Assembly (NCBI GenBank): GCA_025929075.1
Contig: JAICMS010000009.1
Location: 1 to 39,233 of the forward strand
DNA length: 39,233 nt
From: Propionibacteriales bacterium
GTDB taxonomy: Bacteria > Actinomycetota > Actinomycetes > Propionibacteriales > Nocardioidaceae
Direction of reading: 5' to 3'
The notes under the pieces are model-generated. The model did no database searches. It saw only the letters and a program-made list of their open reading frames with translations, and was not told the origin of the DNA. The position numbers and the translations under genes are program-made. Positions 18,710 to 26,643 of the stretch are shown here, in pieces; positions within the stretch are counted from its first letter, which is position 1; each line of letters begins with the position of its first letter.

Positions 18710-19927
18710 CTAGGCCGTGACCGTTTCGCTGAGTGGCGGCACGGGACGCAGCAAGCGGCTGCGGATCGCCACGATGAGGTAGCCGGCCGACGACACCGTG
18801 GCAGCGGCCATGATCGCGAAAATCCAGCGGTAGTCGATGATGCTCACCAGCAGCGCGCCGAGGGCGATCGACACCGCCTGCGGCGTGCCGAGCACCACCT
18901 CGGTCGCTGCCGATGCGCGTCCCATCAGCCGGTTCGGGGTGCGGATCTGCAACAGGGTGTTGAACGCGATGATCAGCATCGGCAGCGCGTAGCCGAAGAA
19001 CAACACCGCGACGAGGACCAGCGAGAGCCACGCCGCAGCGGCGATCAAAGCCATCCCGACGGCCATGATCACCAGCGATGCCGCGACGGTGCCGGCCTCG
19101 CCGATCCGCCTGACCCATCGGGATGTGGTCAGCCCGCCAGCGATCGCGCCGACACCTTGCACCGTGACGATGACACCGACGAACTCGACAGGTTTGTGGA
19201 AGTGGTCGGTGATCGCGTAGATCGTCGACTCGGAGAAGCCGACCACGAGGATCGTCAGCCCCACCGCCACGAGGATGTGACGGAGCACCGGATCGGTCGC
19301 CAGATGCCGGACGCCGGCGGTCATCTCGTGCCACCAGTGCTGCTCCTCGCGCACCGGCGTGACCTCGGGCACCCGGATTGTCGCGATCACCACAGCAGCG
19401 ATCACGAACGAGGCAGCGTCGAGCACAGCGACCGTTCCGCCGCCGGCCACGGCGAACAGCCCGGCCCCTGCCAACGGCCCGATCAGCCGGAAGCTCTCCT
19501 TGGTCGTCGACAGCGATGCGTTGGCATCGACCAGCACCGACTCCGGCATCATCTCCTTCAGCAGCCCGTTGAGGCCGGCTGGGATGACGACGAACGAGAT
19601 GCCGTAGAGGAACGCCACCAGGTAGACGATCCAGACATCGTTGGCCTCGTGCACGAGTAGCAGCGGAAGCACGGCAAGGGCCGAAGCGATACTGGCGCCG
19701 ATCAGCAGCGGCCGCCGCCGTACGCGGTCGATGTACAGGCCGTAGAGCGGAGCGAAGAGAGCCGGGATCACCATCCAGAAGAACGTCATGCCGGCCTTGC
19801 CGTTGGAGCCGGTCAGGCTCTTGACCCACATGCTCAGCACGATCAGCATCAGCGAGTCGCCGAACATGCTCGTGGTCAGCCCGGCGTAGAGCCGGGTGAA
19901 GCCGGGTTGCTGGAAAGCCTTACGCAT
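18710..19927 (-). CDS. MFS transporter, probable drug exporter
   Basis: Inner-membrane secondary transporter, 405 residues with about 12 hydrophobic segments and a cytoplasmic break near the middle (EVTPVREEQHWWHEMT). The loop GLYIDRVRRRPLL between helices 2 and 3 is the MFS motif-A region, and the protein resembles the EntS/MFS_3 branch of multidrug and siderophore exporters. The ATG start at 19927 follows GGAGGGAG and overlaps the regulator gene by eight bases, so the regulator probably controls it. An upstream ATG at 20005 would lie inside the regulator gene. Confidence 0.9.
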   Translation of the reverse strand: MRKAFQQPGFTRLYAGLTTSMFGDSLMLIVLSMWVKSLTGSNGKAGMTFFWMVIPALFAPLYGLYIDRVRRRPLLIGASIASALAVLPLLLVHEANDVWIVYLVAFLYGISFVVIPAGLNGLLKEMMPESVLVDANASLSTTKESFRLIGPLAGAGLFAVAGGGTVAVLDAASFVIAAVVIATIRVPEVTPVREEQHWWHEMTAGVRHLATDPVLRHILVAVGLTILVVGFSESTIYAITDHFHKPVEFVGVIVTVQGVGAIAGGLTTSRWVRRIGEAGTVAASLVIMAVGMALIAAAAWLSLVLVAVLFFGYALPMLIIAFNTLLQIRTPNRLMGRASAATEVVLGTPQAVSIALGALLVSIIDYRWIFAIMAAATVSSAGYLIVAIRSRLLRPVPPLSETVTA

Positions 19928-20534
19928 CACGATCTCCCTCCACTGGCGAGGACTCCGGCGGACCAGCGGGGATCCCCCAGGCGACGAACGCGCACAGTCG
20001 CGCACCGTCGGGACGAAGCGCCGGGTCGTCGTACCTGTCGACGTTGCTGAGCAACAGCTCCTGCACCGCCGCGTTGATCTCGTCGAACTCCTCGGCCGTC
20101 AGCCACAACATCGACTGGTTGACCGACCCGGTCTCGCGCCATGGCGACTCCGGGCTCGCGGGGCGGTCCTGGGCTGCCCACAGCCGCTCGACTTCACGAT
20201 CCAGCAGCATGCGGGTCAGCGCCCGACCAGCCTGCGCCAGCTCGGGATGCGCGCCAGGGCCGGCGTCGTTCCATTGCATGCCGGTCTGAGCCGCCCGCCA
20301 CGGCCGCTGCCGCCCGTCCGTCGCCTCCGCTTCGACGATGAACCCGTGCTCGGCGAGTTTGCGGAGGTGCCACGAGCAGTTCGCGGGCGACTCGTCGATG
20401 AGGTCGCCGAGCTCGGTGGCAGTCAGCGGACCACGGACGGTGAGCTGCTCCAGGATCGCTATCCGTACCGGATGCGCTACCGCGCGCAGATCGCGCGGGT
20501 CGGTAAGCCGTCGAGGCGCCCAGTTGGTCGGCAT
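19920..20534 (-). CDS. ArsR-type winged-helix transcriptional regulator
   Basis: DNA-binding regulator, 204 residues. The N-terminal winged helix (about 10-75) reads HPVRIAILEQLTVRGPLTATELGDL...PANCSWHLRKLAEHGFI, the HTH_20/ArsR form. The C-terminal 120 residues are helical and lack the cysteine metal sites of true ArsR/SmtB sensors, so the ligand may be organic. It overlaps and precedes the MFS exporter gene. The ATG has no Shine-Dalgarno sequence, and TAGTTT lies six bases upstream, so the mRNA is probably leaderless. Confidence 0.9.
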   Translation of the reverse strand: MPTNWAPRRLTDPRDLRAVAHPVRIAILEQLTVRGPLTATELGDLIDESPANCSWHLRKLAEHGFIVEAEATDGRQRPWRAAQTGMQWNDAGPGAHPELAQAGRALTRMLLDREVERLWAAQDRPASPESPWRETGSVNQSMLWLTAEEFDEINAAVQELLLSNVDRYDDPALRPDGARLCAFVAWGIPAGPPESSPVEGDRDA

Positions 20535-20540
20535 GATCCG

Positions 20541-20558
20541 AAACTACTCTTTCGAAAG
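20541..20558 (-). promoter_or_regulatory. Promoter and palindromic operator of the ArsR-MFS operon
   Basis: On the minus strand the -10 box TAGTTT (20546-20541) is six bases from the ATG. Directly upstream lies the perfect 10-bp palindrome CTTTCGAAAG (20558-20549), placed in the promoter spacer, where a bound repressor would block RNA polymerase. Autoregulation by the adjacent ArsR protein is inferred. Confidence 0.55.
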
Positions 20559-20638
20559 ATCCCGGAGCTGCCGGCTCGGGAGGCCGGATCTGCCGTTCGA
20601 GTCGCTGGGGACCGGCCCGGCATGCTGGAGGCGTGCCC

Positions 20639-21427
20639 ATGCCCGAGGTTGCGAGTTTCGGCGAGCACGTTGCGGAGCGTCTCGCTCAGGAGTTGAGCAG
20701 CGATCTCGTCGGCGTGTACTTCGTCGGGTCGGTGGCACTGGGCGGCTACGTGCCCGGCGAGAGTGACATCGACATCGTCGCTGTCTCTGACTCCGCCCTG
20801 ACCGGACAGGACAAGGAGCGGGTTGCCGCAGCCATGGTTGAGGTGAGTGCCGACTGCCCGGCGCGGGGACTGGAGTTCACCCTCTACCGCCGCGAGATCG
20901 CCGATTCGGCGCCGCAGGGTGCCGACTTCGAGGTCAATGCCAACGGCGGACCTCGCATGCCCACGACCGTGCATCTGGACGCAGCCGCCGAGCCGGGCTT
21001 CTGGTACGTGCTCGACCGGGCCATTGCACGCCGGTCCGGCCTCACGATCGCGGGGCCGCCGGCGAGCACAGTGTTCGCCGATGTTTCTCGGCGGACACTC
21101 CTGACCGCGATGTCAGAGTCCATGGAGTGGCACCGAGTTCATGAGCGGGCAACCCTCTACTCGGTACTGAATGCCTGCAGGGCATGGCGGTTCGTGGCCG
21201 AAAACATCCTCGGATCGAAGCTGGAAGGCGCCGCGTGGGCGCGCCCGCGTTGGCCGCACCCCGACGTGATCGATGCGGCAGTGGCTCTTCGCCGTGGTCA
21301 GCCCGGCGGGTTGGACGAGGCTGCGGTTGACGCGTTGCTGTCACGGGTGGCCGCAGAACTCGCTCACGCACTGTCAGGGCGGCAGCCGCGCCAGTGCACA
21401 CGGTGCACCGCACAGGGGGCACTCTGA
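20639..21427 (+). CDS. AadA-like nucleotidyltransferase (DUF4111 type)
   Basis: Predicted nucleotidyltransferase related to aminoglycoside 3''(9)-adenylyltransferases. The 262-residue product has the minimal transferase motif GSVALGGYVPGESDIDIV (metal aspartates SDID) near residues 30-47, then a helical C-terminal domain with LYSVLNACRAWRFVAENILGSKLEGAAWA, matching the AadA pattern. Whether it modifies streptomycin or spectinomycin cannot be told from sequence; chromosomal relatives often do not. The ATG at 20639 is seven bases from GGAGG; a GTG two codons earlier is too close to it. It is divergent from the ArsR-MFS pair and its stop overlaps the GH15 start (TGATG). Confidence 0.85.
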   Translation: MPEVASFGEHVAERLAQELSSDLVGVYFVGSVALGGYVPGESDIDIVAVSDSALTGQDKERVAAAMVEVSADCPARGLEFTLYRREIADSAPQGADFEVNANGGPRMPTTVHLDAAAEPGFWYVLDRAIARRSGLTIAGPPASTVFADVSRRTLLTAMSESMEWHRVHERATLYSVLNACRAWRFVAENILGSKLEGAAWARPRWPHPDVIDAAVALRRGQPGGLDEAAVDALLSRVAAELAHALSGRQPRQCTRCTAQGAL

Positions 21428-23253
21428 TGACTGCGGATCACCGCCAGCCATCGGAGGCATCGCCGCGATGTGGCGGGTACGCACCGTTGGCGGCCTATGG
21501 GGCGATCGGGGACGGTCGCACGGTTGCGCTGGTCGCCGATGACGGTGCGATCGATTGGCTGTCGTGGCCGGATCTGGACTCTCCGAGCGTGTTCGGCGCC
21601 TTGCTCGACAGCGAGGCCGGGGGCGAGTGCACGGTGGCGCCAACGATCCCGTTTCAGGTGACCCGTCGCTATCTGCCGGGCACCGCCGTGCTCGAGACGA
21701 CGTTCTTCACAACGGCCGGAACAGCCCGGCTGGTCGACGCGATGAGCACGTACGGTCCGATCTTGGGCCCCTCACGCGAGGTACAGCGCCGGGTCGAGGG
21801 AGTTGTCGGTCGGGTTCCGATGCGCTGGACGGTTCGACCCCGCTTCGGTTTCGGGCGCAGACCGACTGCGCTCGGCTGGCGAATGGGGATCCCGGTGGCA
21901 ACGGCTGGCGCGGACGCGCTCGCCGTCCGCGCCTTCGGGGCCGGCAGTCCGCGGATCGTCCAGGACCACATGGTGGGCAGCTTCGAATCCACGCCGGGAT
22001 CCTCCGCTGTGATCGCCCTGTCTGGTGCGCACCAGGAGCCGCTCGTCTTCCCAAGCCGTCAGGCGCTGGATCTGCGTTTCACGCAGACGCTAGCGAGTTG
22101 GCGGTCGTGGCTCGACACCCGCACCTATGCCGGCTCGTGGCGGGCTGCGGTCATCGGTAGCGCCATGGCCCTCAAAATGCTCATCTACGCGCCCTCGGGC
22201 GCCGTGGCCGCGGCCGCGACGACCTCGCTGCCCGAAGAGATCGGGGGCGGAAGAAACTGGGACTACCGGTTCTGCTGGGTGCGTGATGCGTCATTCACCA
22301 TGGCGGCGCTGCTGCGGTTGGGGTGTGCCGCGGAGGCGCAGGCCTACTTCTGGTGGTTGGTGCAGGCCACCCAGCTGACCCATCCCCGGCTCCAGCCGCT
22401 CTATCGGCTCGACGGCGGCGCACACGTGCGGGAGCGATCAGTGCCGATGCCGGGCTATCGAGGTTCGCGTCCGGTCCGCATCGGCAACGCCGCCGCGGCT
22501 CAGTTGCAGCTGGACACCTACGGGGAGCTGCTCACGACTGCCTGGCTCTACGCCGAGGCGGGGGGGCGCATCGATCGAGACATCGGCCACCGCCTTGGTG
22601 AGATCGCAGGTCTGGTCTCCCGTATCTGGGGGTGCCCCGATGCCGGGATCTGGGAGGTGCGCAGCGCTCCTGCGCACTTCACCCAGTCCAAGATGATGTG
22701 CTGGGTGGCCCTTGACCGCGCGGACCGGCTGGCGCAGCGCGGCCTGATCCCAGCGCGGCACCGGGGCTCGTGGCGGGCCCAAGCGAATGCCTGCCGGACC
22801 TTCATCGAGACCCGCTGCTACTCCTCAGCTAAGGGCAGCTACGTCCGCGCCGCCGGAGAGCAGGAGCTCGACGCGAGTGTGCTGCTCGGGCTGCTCGCCG
22901 GATACGGCGATCCCCATGGACCGCAGTGGCGCTCGACCATCGAGGTGATCCGGCAGGACCTCGGACATGGGCCTTACCTGTACCGCTACACCGGCGAAGA
23001 CGGCCTGGCTGGAACCGAGGGGGCGTTCTTGAGTTGCTCATTCTGGTACGCCGAAGCCTTGGCGCGTACCGGCCGAGGCGCCGAGGCCGCCGAGCTGATG
23101 GACCAGTTGGTCACGCTAGCCAACGACGTCGGCCTGTACGCCGAGGAGATCGACCCTTCCTCGGGCGCGTTCTTGGGGAACCTGCCCCAGGGACTGAGCC
23201 ACCTGGCGCTGATCAGCGCCGCCCTCGCCATCACCGAGGAGTCGGTCGCATGA
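21427..23253 (+). CDS. GH15 glucoamylase/trehalase-type glycoside hydrolase
   Basis: Predicted cytoplasmic alpha-glucosidase that cuts trehalose or malto-oligosaccharides by inversion. The 608-residue product has the N-terminal beta-sandwich (about 15-230, beginning YAPLAAYGAIGDGRTVALVADDGAIDWLSWP) and the (alpha/alpha)6 barrel with GGGRNWDYRFCWVRDASF, GIWEVR (candidate general acid) and GLYAEEIDP (candidate general base), ending GNLPQGLSHLALISAA. These features are those of the actinobacterial GH15 trehalase group. No signal peptide. The ATG shares one base with the preceding stop and has AGGGGG upstream; the stop overlaps the next ATG (ATGA). An in-frame ATG 33 bases earlier lies inside the upstream gene and is less likely. 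Confidence 0.93.
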   Translation: MTADHRQPSEASPRCGGYAPLAAYGAIGDGRTVALVADDGAIDWLSWPDLDSPSVFGALLDSEAGGECTVAPTIPFQVTRRYLPGTAVLETTFFTTAGTARLVDAMSTYGPILGPSREVQRRVEGVVGRVPMRWTVRPRFGFGRRPTALGWRMGIPVATAGADALAVRAFGAGSPRIVQDHMVGSFESTPGSSAVIALSGAHQEPLVFPSRQALDLRFTQTLASWRSWLDTRTYAGSWRAAVIGSAMALKMLIYAPSGAVAAAATTSLPEEIGGGRNWDYRFCWVRDASFTMAALLRLGCAAEAQAYFWWLVQATQLTHPRLQPLYRLDGGAHVRERSVPMPGYRGSRPVRIGNAAAAQLQLDTYGELLTTAWLYAEAGGRIDRDIGHRLGEIAGLVSRIWGCPDAGIWEVRSAPAHFTQSKMMCWVALDRADRLAQRGLIPARHRGSWRAQANACRTFIETRCYSSAKGSYVRAAGEQELDASVLLGLLAGYGDPHGPQWRSTIEVIRQDLGHGPYLYRYTGEDGLAGTEGAFLSCSFWYAEALARTGRGAEAAELMDQLVTLANDVGLYAEEIDPSSGAFLGNLPQGLSHLALISAALAITEESVA

Positions 23254-23720
23254 GCATCTGGCAGGCGCTGGCCGGAGGCTTCGTCGGCACCGCGGTCCTC
23301 ACCACCGTGCTGCGGTCGGCCACCGAGTTCCACCTGACCCGAATGGACCTGCCATTCCTGCTCGGCACTGCGATCACCGCCGACCGCACCCGAGCAAAGG
23401 CTTTCGGCTACGCCGCCCACTTCGTGTTCGGGCTGGCCTTCGCACTGATCTACTACGCGCTCTTCGCAGCCCTCGGCAGCCACGCATGGTGGATCGGAGC
23501 GCTCTTCGGCGCCGGCCACGGCATGTTCTCCGGAACAGTGCTGATCAACGTGCTTCTCCCAGTGGTCCACCCCCGCATGGGGACGGCCCTGAGCGACTCG
23601 ACCACGGTGACCCTCCTGGAGCCCCCAGGATTCCTGGCCCGCAACTACGGCCCGCAGACGGCCACCGTCGGGCTGATCGCCCATGTTCTCTACGGGACCA
23701 TCATCGCGCTCTTCCTGTGA
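23250..23720 (+). CDS. Four-helix membrane protein, unknown function
   Basis: I do not recognise the family with certainty. The 156-residue product has four hydrophobic segments, at about 4-21, 52-77, 81-107 and 138-156. Small-residue and histidine patterns recur within them (AHFVFGLAF, GAGHGMFSG, LIAHVLYG). A loop at 109-135 contains PRMGTALSDSTT and FLARNYG. The start has GAGGAG eight bases upstream and overlaps the GH15 stop, so this is the third gene of the AadA-like/GH15 operon. Two inverted repeats follow its stop codon. Confidence 0.72.
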   Translation: MSIWQALAGGFVGTAVLTTVLRSATEFHLTRMDLPFLLGTAITADRTRAKAFGYAAHFVFGLAFALIYYALFAALGSHAWWIGALFGAGHGMFSGTVLINVLLPVVHPRMGTALSDSTTVTLLEPPGFLARNYGPQTATVGLIAHVLYGTIIALFL

Positions 23721-23763
23721 GTCGACATGGGTCCCGTTCGACTCACTTGCCGACGGTCGGCAA
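23717..23763. repeat. Two back-to-back inverted repeats
   Basis: GTGAGTCGA (23717-23725) and TCGACTCAC (23738-23746) form a perfect 9-bp stem with a 12-base loop that overlaps the preceding stop codon. It is followed at once by TTGCCGAC-G-GTCGGCAA (23747-23763), a perfect 17-bp palindrome. There is no T run. The first could be a terminator of the GH15 operon; the second could be a regulator site for the downstream gene. Confidence 0.6.
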
Positions 23764-23857
23764 CCATCGCGGCTCACCCTTGGCCGGGCTCCGTACTGTT
23801 CCTGCGCCACGGAGTCGGGGAAGGTGGGAAGACGACAACCTGGGAAGGAGCCCCGGG

Positions 23858-25240
23858 ATGGTGACGTTCGAACCGGAGCAGGTCGCGGCCGCTGGCTTCG
23901 ACTGGACAGCGGTGGTGGACTACTCGAAGCGAACAGCGCTCGCACCCCCACTGACTCAGTACGAGCTCCCCGGCATCACCCTCGAAGACCACCAAGGAGT
24001 ACCGGTCGCCGTCGTGCCGCTGTGGCACGCGCTGGTCACCGCAACCTTTGAGTTTCCTGCAGAGGACCGCACCGCGCTGGCAACGGCGCAGCAACGCATC
24101 ACCAGGGCGCTGTCCGAGATCGAGCAGGTGTACCCGCTGGAGCCCGGCGGAATCTTCATCCAGGTCGCCTATGGCTTGGGCTACTTCCGGGATCGCCTGC
24201 CTGAAGCTCTCACCGACGAGTACATGCCCAGATCCACACTGGCAGGCACCGAAGGTGCTTGGGCCGTAATCGACAGCATCCGCTACCCCATGGATCCTCC
24301 TGAGCTGATCTTGGAGAGCAACGAGATCTGCTTCCACTTCAAGAGTGACTACAGGCAGCACATCGAGGACGCGATCCACGCACTTTTCGAGCCCGAAGAA
24401 CAGAGTTTGAACGGTATACCGGCAGTCAATGCCTATATCGGCGACCAGGTGCAGGTCACCAGCATCCGTCGGGGATTCGCCGGCCGCAACATGCCCAAAC
24501 TGATGGGGGAACGGTTGGGAATCGCGGGCGCGGAAAGGATCCCCGCTGGGTCGATGCTGTTCCTCGGGTTCACGTCCAGCCATCTGCACGGCCTCGCAGC
24601 TGGGAATCTCCCGAGCTTCGAGACCCTGCCCGGCTACACCGATCAGAGACCGGGAAGCTATTTCGCCGGCGGCACGGCAATGCACCTCTCGCACATCGCC
24701 CTCGACCTGGAGCGTTGGTACCAGTTCGGTCGTAAGGAGCGCCTTGACCGTATGTTTCACCCTCGCCGGACCGATGCCGACGAGGTACTCAGCGTCGACC
24801 AGTCCCCGGGCTCGACGACCTTCCGAGAGCAACGGGATGCGGACGCAGCAACATACAAGCTGGTCGGCCACAACGAACAGATGCAATACCTGTCGCGGGT
24901 CGGAGCCGATACGACGACCGCCTACGGGGAGCAGGTGGAGAAAGGCACCGTGTTCTTCCTCCGGCAGGACTTCGACACGATAGAGAACCCGTTCGGCCTA
25001 TGGACTGACGGCGAGGTGTCGAGTGAGCCTCGCGCCGCCGTCCACTTCGTCGGGATGGGACCGTCTGCGCAGCACTACGAGAAGATGCGCCTCGAAATGG
25101 ACAGCCAGGACCTGTCTCGGCGGCACGGCCTCGCAGAAGACGCCGTGGGCTTCACCAAGATCTTGCACACCACGCACCGTCAGAACTTCCTGCTGCCGCC
25201 GCGGGCCCATCGTTCGTGTCCGTTAGCCGAGCTGCTCTAA
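23858..25240 (+). CDS. DyP-peroxidase-like protein with altered distal motif
   Basis: A 460-residue protein whose segment order resembles dye-decolorising peroxidases: IFIQVAYGLGYFRDRLP (99-115, the FGLG strand and turn), EICFHFKSD (156-164, like the D-L-x-x-Q-x-x-x-D strand), GSYFAGGTAMHLSHIALDLERWY (266-288, like GGSYLVVRRI...LE.W), then GHNEQMQ (337-343), where H338 could be the haem ligand, and GTVFFLRQDF (363-372, like GLLF..FQ.D). The DyP signature GFxDGxxNP is replaced by GFTSSHLHG (237-245), so normal peroxidase chemistry is doubtful. No signal peptide. ATG with AAGGAG eight bases upstream. Assignment is by eye; it may belong to an uncharacterised family. Confidence 0.6.
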   Translation: MVTFEPEQVAAAGFDWTAVVDYSKRTALAPPLTQYELPGITLEDHQGVPVAVVPLWHALVTATFEFPAEDRTALATAQQRITRALSEIEQVYPLEPGGIFIQVAYGLGYFRDRLPEALTDEYMPRSTLAGTEGAWAVIDSIRYPMDPPELILESNEICFHFKSDYRQHIEDAIHALFEPEEQSLNGIPAVNAYIGDQVQVTSIRRGFAGRNMPKLMGERLGIAGAERIPAGSMLFLGFTSSHLHGLAAGNLPSFETLPGYTDQRPGSYFAGGTAMHLSHIALDLERWYQFGRKERLDRMFHPRRTDADEVLSVDQSPGSTTFREQRDADAATYKLVGHNEQMQYLSRVGADTTTAYGEQVEKGTVFFLRQDFDTIENPFGLWTDGEVSSEPRAAVHFVGMGPSAQHYEKMRLEMDSQDLSRRHGLAEDAVGFTKILHTTHRQNFLLPPRAHRSCPLAELL

Positions 25241-25335
25241 GCCACGACTGCCGTCACCCTGGCCCGTTCGCTCCTTGCCGGAGACCAGCAACGTAGCGTC
25301 TACTGAGGGCCGAACGGCTTGCGAAGGCGGCAGCT

Positions 25336-26607
25336 ATGGACGGTACCGGTGAAGTATCAGACAGCCGGCGGGTGCCGGAGCACCCACCAGACACCGCCGA
25401 CCGCGACGAGTGGTTGACCCGAGTGGCTCTCGAAGCCAGCCGCGATGCGGGCGGTGTATCCGAAGAGCTTCTCGGTGACTACCTGCCGATGCTCGCGATG
25501 GCGGCGACTTTCGGCCGGCGTCCCTCCCGCATGGAGCTCGCCGCCGTACATCGGCAGGGCCGGCGTGCAGCCCAGTCAGGGATCTCCGCCGGAAGCGGTG
25601 TCGACCTCTATCTCTCCGCCGCCAGACGTGTGTGGAGTGAACTACCCGCGATCGTGCGCGCACGCAATAGTGCGGCGGTGCGCGCAGCGGCCGACGCGGT
25701 CCTGCATGTGGTCGACGATGCGGTCGCGTCTTTCGCGGAGGGACACGCGCAAGCAGGCCGCGAGCTGGTCCGCCAAGAGGAAACGCTTCGCCGCGCCCTG
25801 GTCGAGGACCTGCTCCGCGGGGACGCTCACTTGAGCGAGGTGGTCGAGCGCGCGGAGCCGTTCGGGCTGGACTTGACCCGCGCCCACCAAGTTGCGCTGG
25901 CTCGTCCAGGCCGACCGCTTCCCTCCATCGAGGCTGCCACGAGCGCCCTCGAACGCGTTGTCTTGGACCGGTTCGGCGACCGCGACGTGTTGGTCGCGAC
26001 CAAGGAAAGCCTCGTAGTGGTTGTGGCACTCGCCGAGGCAGCCAAGGCAAGCACATCGGCCCCGGACACTCGGTCCCGTCCGAGGACAGACCTGGGCAGC
26101 CTCGTCCACGCCGAGCTGAGCCGGCTACGGCGCGGACGACCCTGGCAAGTCGCGGTCGGACGGCCGCATGTGGGCGGCTATGGGATCGCGCGCTCCTACG
26201 AGGAGGCCCGCGAGGGGCTCACCATGGCAGCGCGCCTGAAGATGGACGAAGCAGTCATCCAGACGAGGGACCTGCTGATCTACCGCGTGCTGTCGCGCGA
26301 CCAGCCGGCCCTGGTAGATCTGGTCGGATCGGTGCTTGGCCCTCTTGAACATTCCCGCGGAGGCGCTCGACCGCTCCTCGACACTCTCGAGGCCTACTTT
26401 GGATGTGGGAACGTGGCGACAACTTCTGCCGCCGTACTCCGGCTGTCGGTCCGAGCGGTCACCTATCGGCTCGGCCGGGTAACGGCCTTGACCGGATACG
26501 ACCCGAGAGAGCCGCGGGATCGGTTCACCCTGGAGACCGCCGTACTCGGCGCGCGACTGCTCGGCTGGCCCGAGCTTTCCCTCGCGTCCGCGGACGCAAC
26601 CACCTGA
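25336..26607 (+). CDS. PucR-type transcriptional regulator
   Basis: A 423-residue DNA-binding regulator. The C-terminal helix-turn-helix (about 350-412: LLDTLEAYFGCGNVATTSAAVLRLS.RAVTYRLGRV...TG.DP) is the PucR/CdaR form. A degenerate nucleotide-cyclase-like region (about 175-300) precedes it, and the N-terminal 150 residues are helical (SGVDLYLSAARRVW). Such proteins control catabolic or stress operons and often their neighbours. It lies 95 bases after the DyP-like gene on the same strand, so that gene is the first candidate target. Effector unknown. ATG start with a weak GAAGGCGG upstream. The downstream gene is convergent. Confidence 0.9.
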   Translation: MDGTGEVSDSRRVPEHPPDTADRDEWLTRVALEASRDAGGVSEELLGDYLPMLAMAATFGRRPSRMELAAVHRQGRRAAQSGISAGSGVDLYLSAARRVWSELPAIVRARNSAAVRAAADAVLHVVDDAVASFAEGHAQAGRELVRQEETLRRALVEDLLRGDAHLSEVVERAEPFGLDLTRAHQVALARPGRPLPSIEAATSALERVVLDRFGDRDVLVATKESLVVVVALAEAAKASTSAPDTRSRPRTDLGSLVHAELSRLRRGRPWQVAVGRPHVGGYGIARSYEEAREGLTMAARLKMDEAVIQTRDLLIYRVLSRDQPALVDLVGSVLGPLEHSRGGARPLLDTLEAYFGCGNVATTSAAVLRLSVRAVTYRLGRVTALTGYDPREPRDRFTLETAVLGARLLGWPELSLASADATT

Positions 26608-26643
26608 TCCGCTCGCAGCCGGAAGCCGAACAGCACCTGTGGG

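Noticed and set aside
20639-21427. Calling this gene aadA
   Set aside because: Motifs fit the family, but substrate specificity cannot be read from the sequence, so no resistance gene symbol is given.
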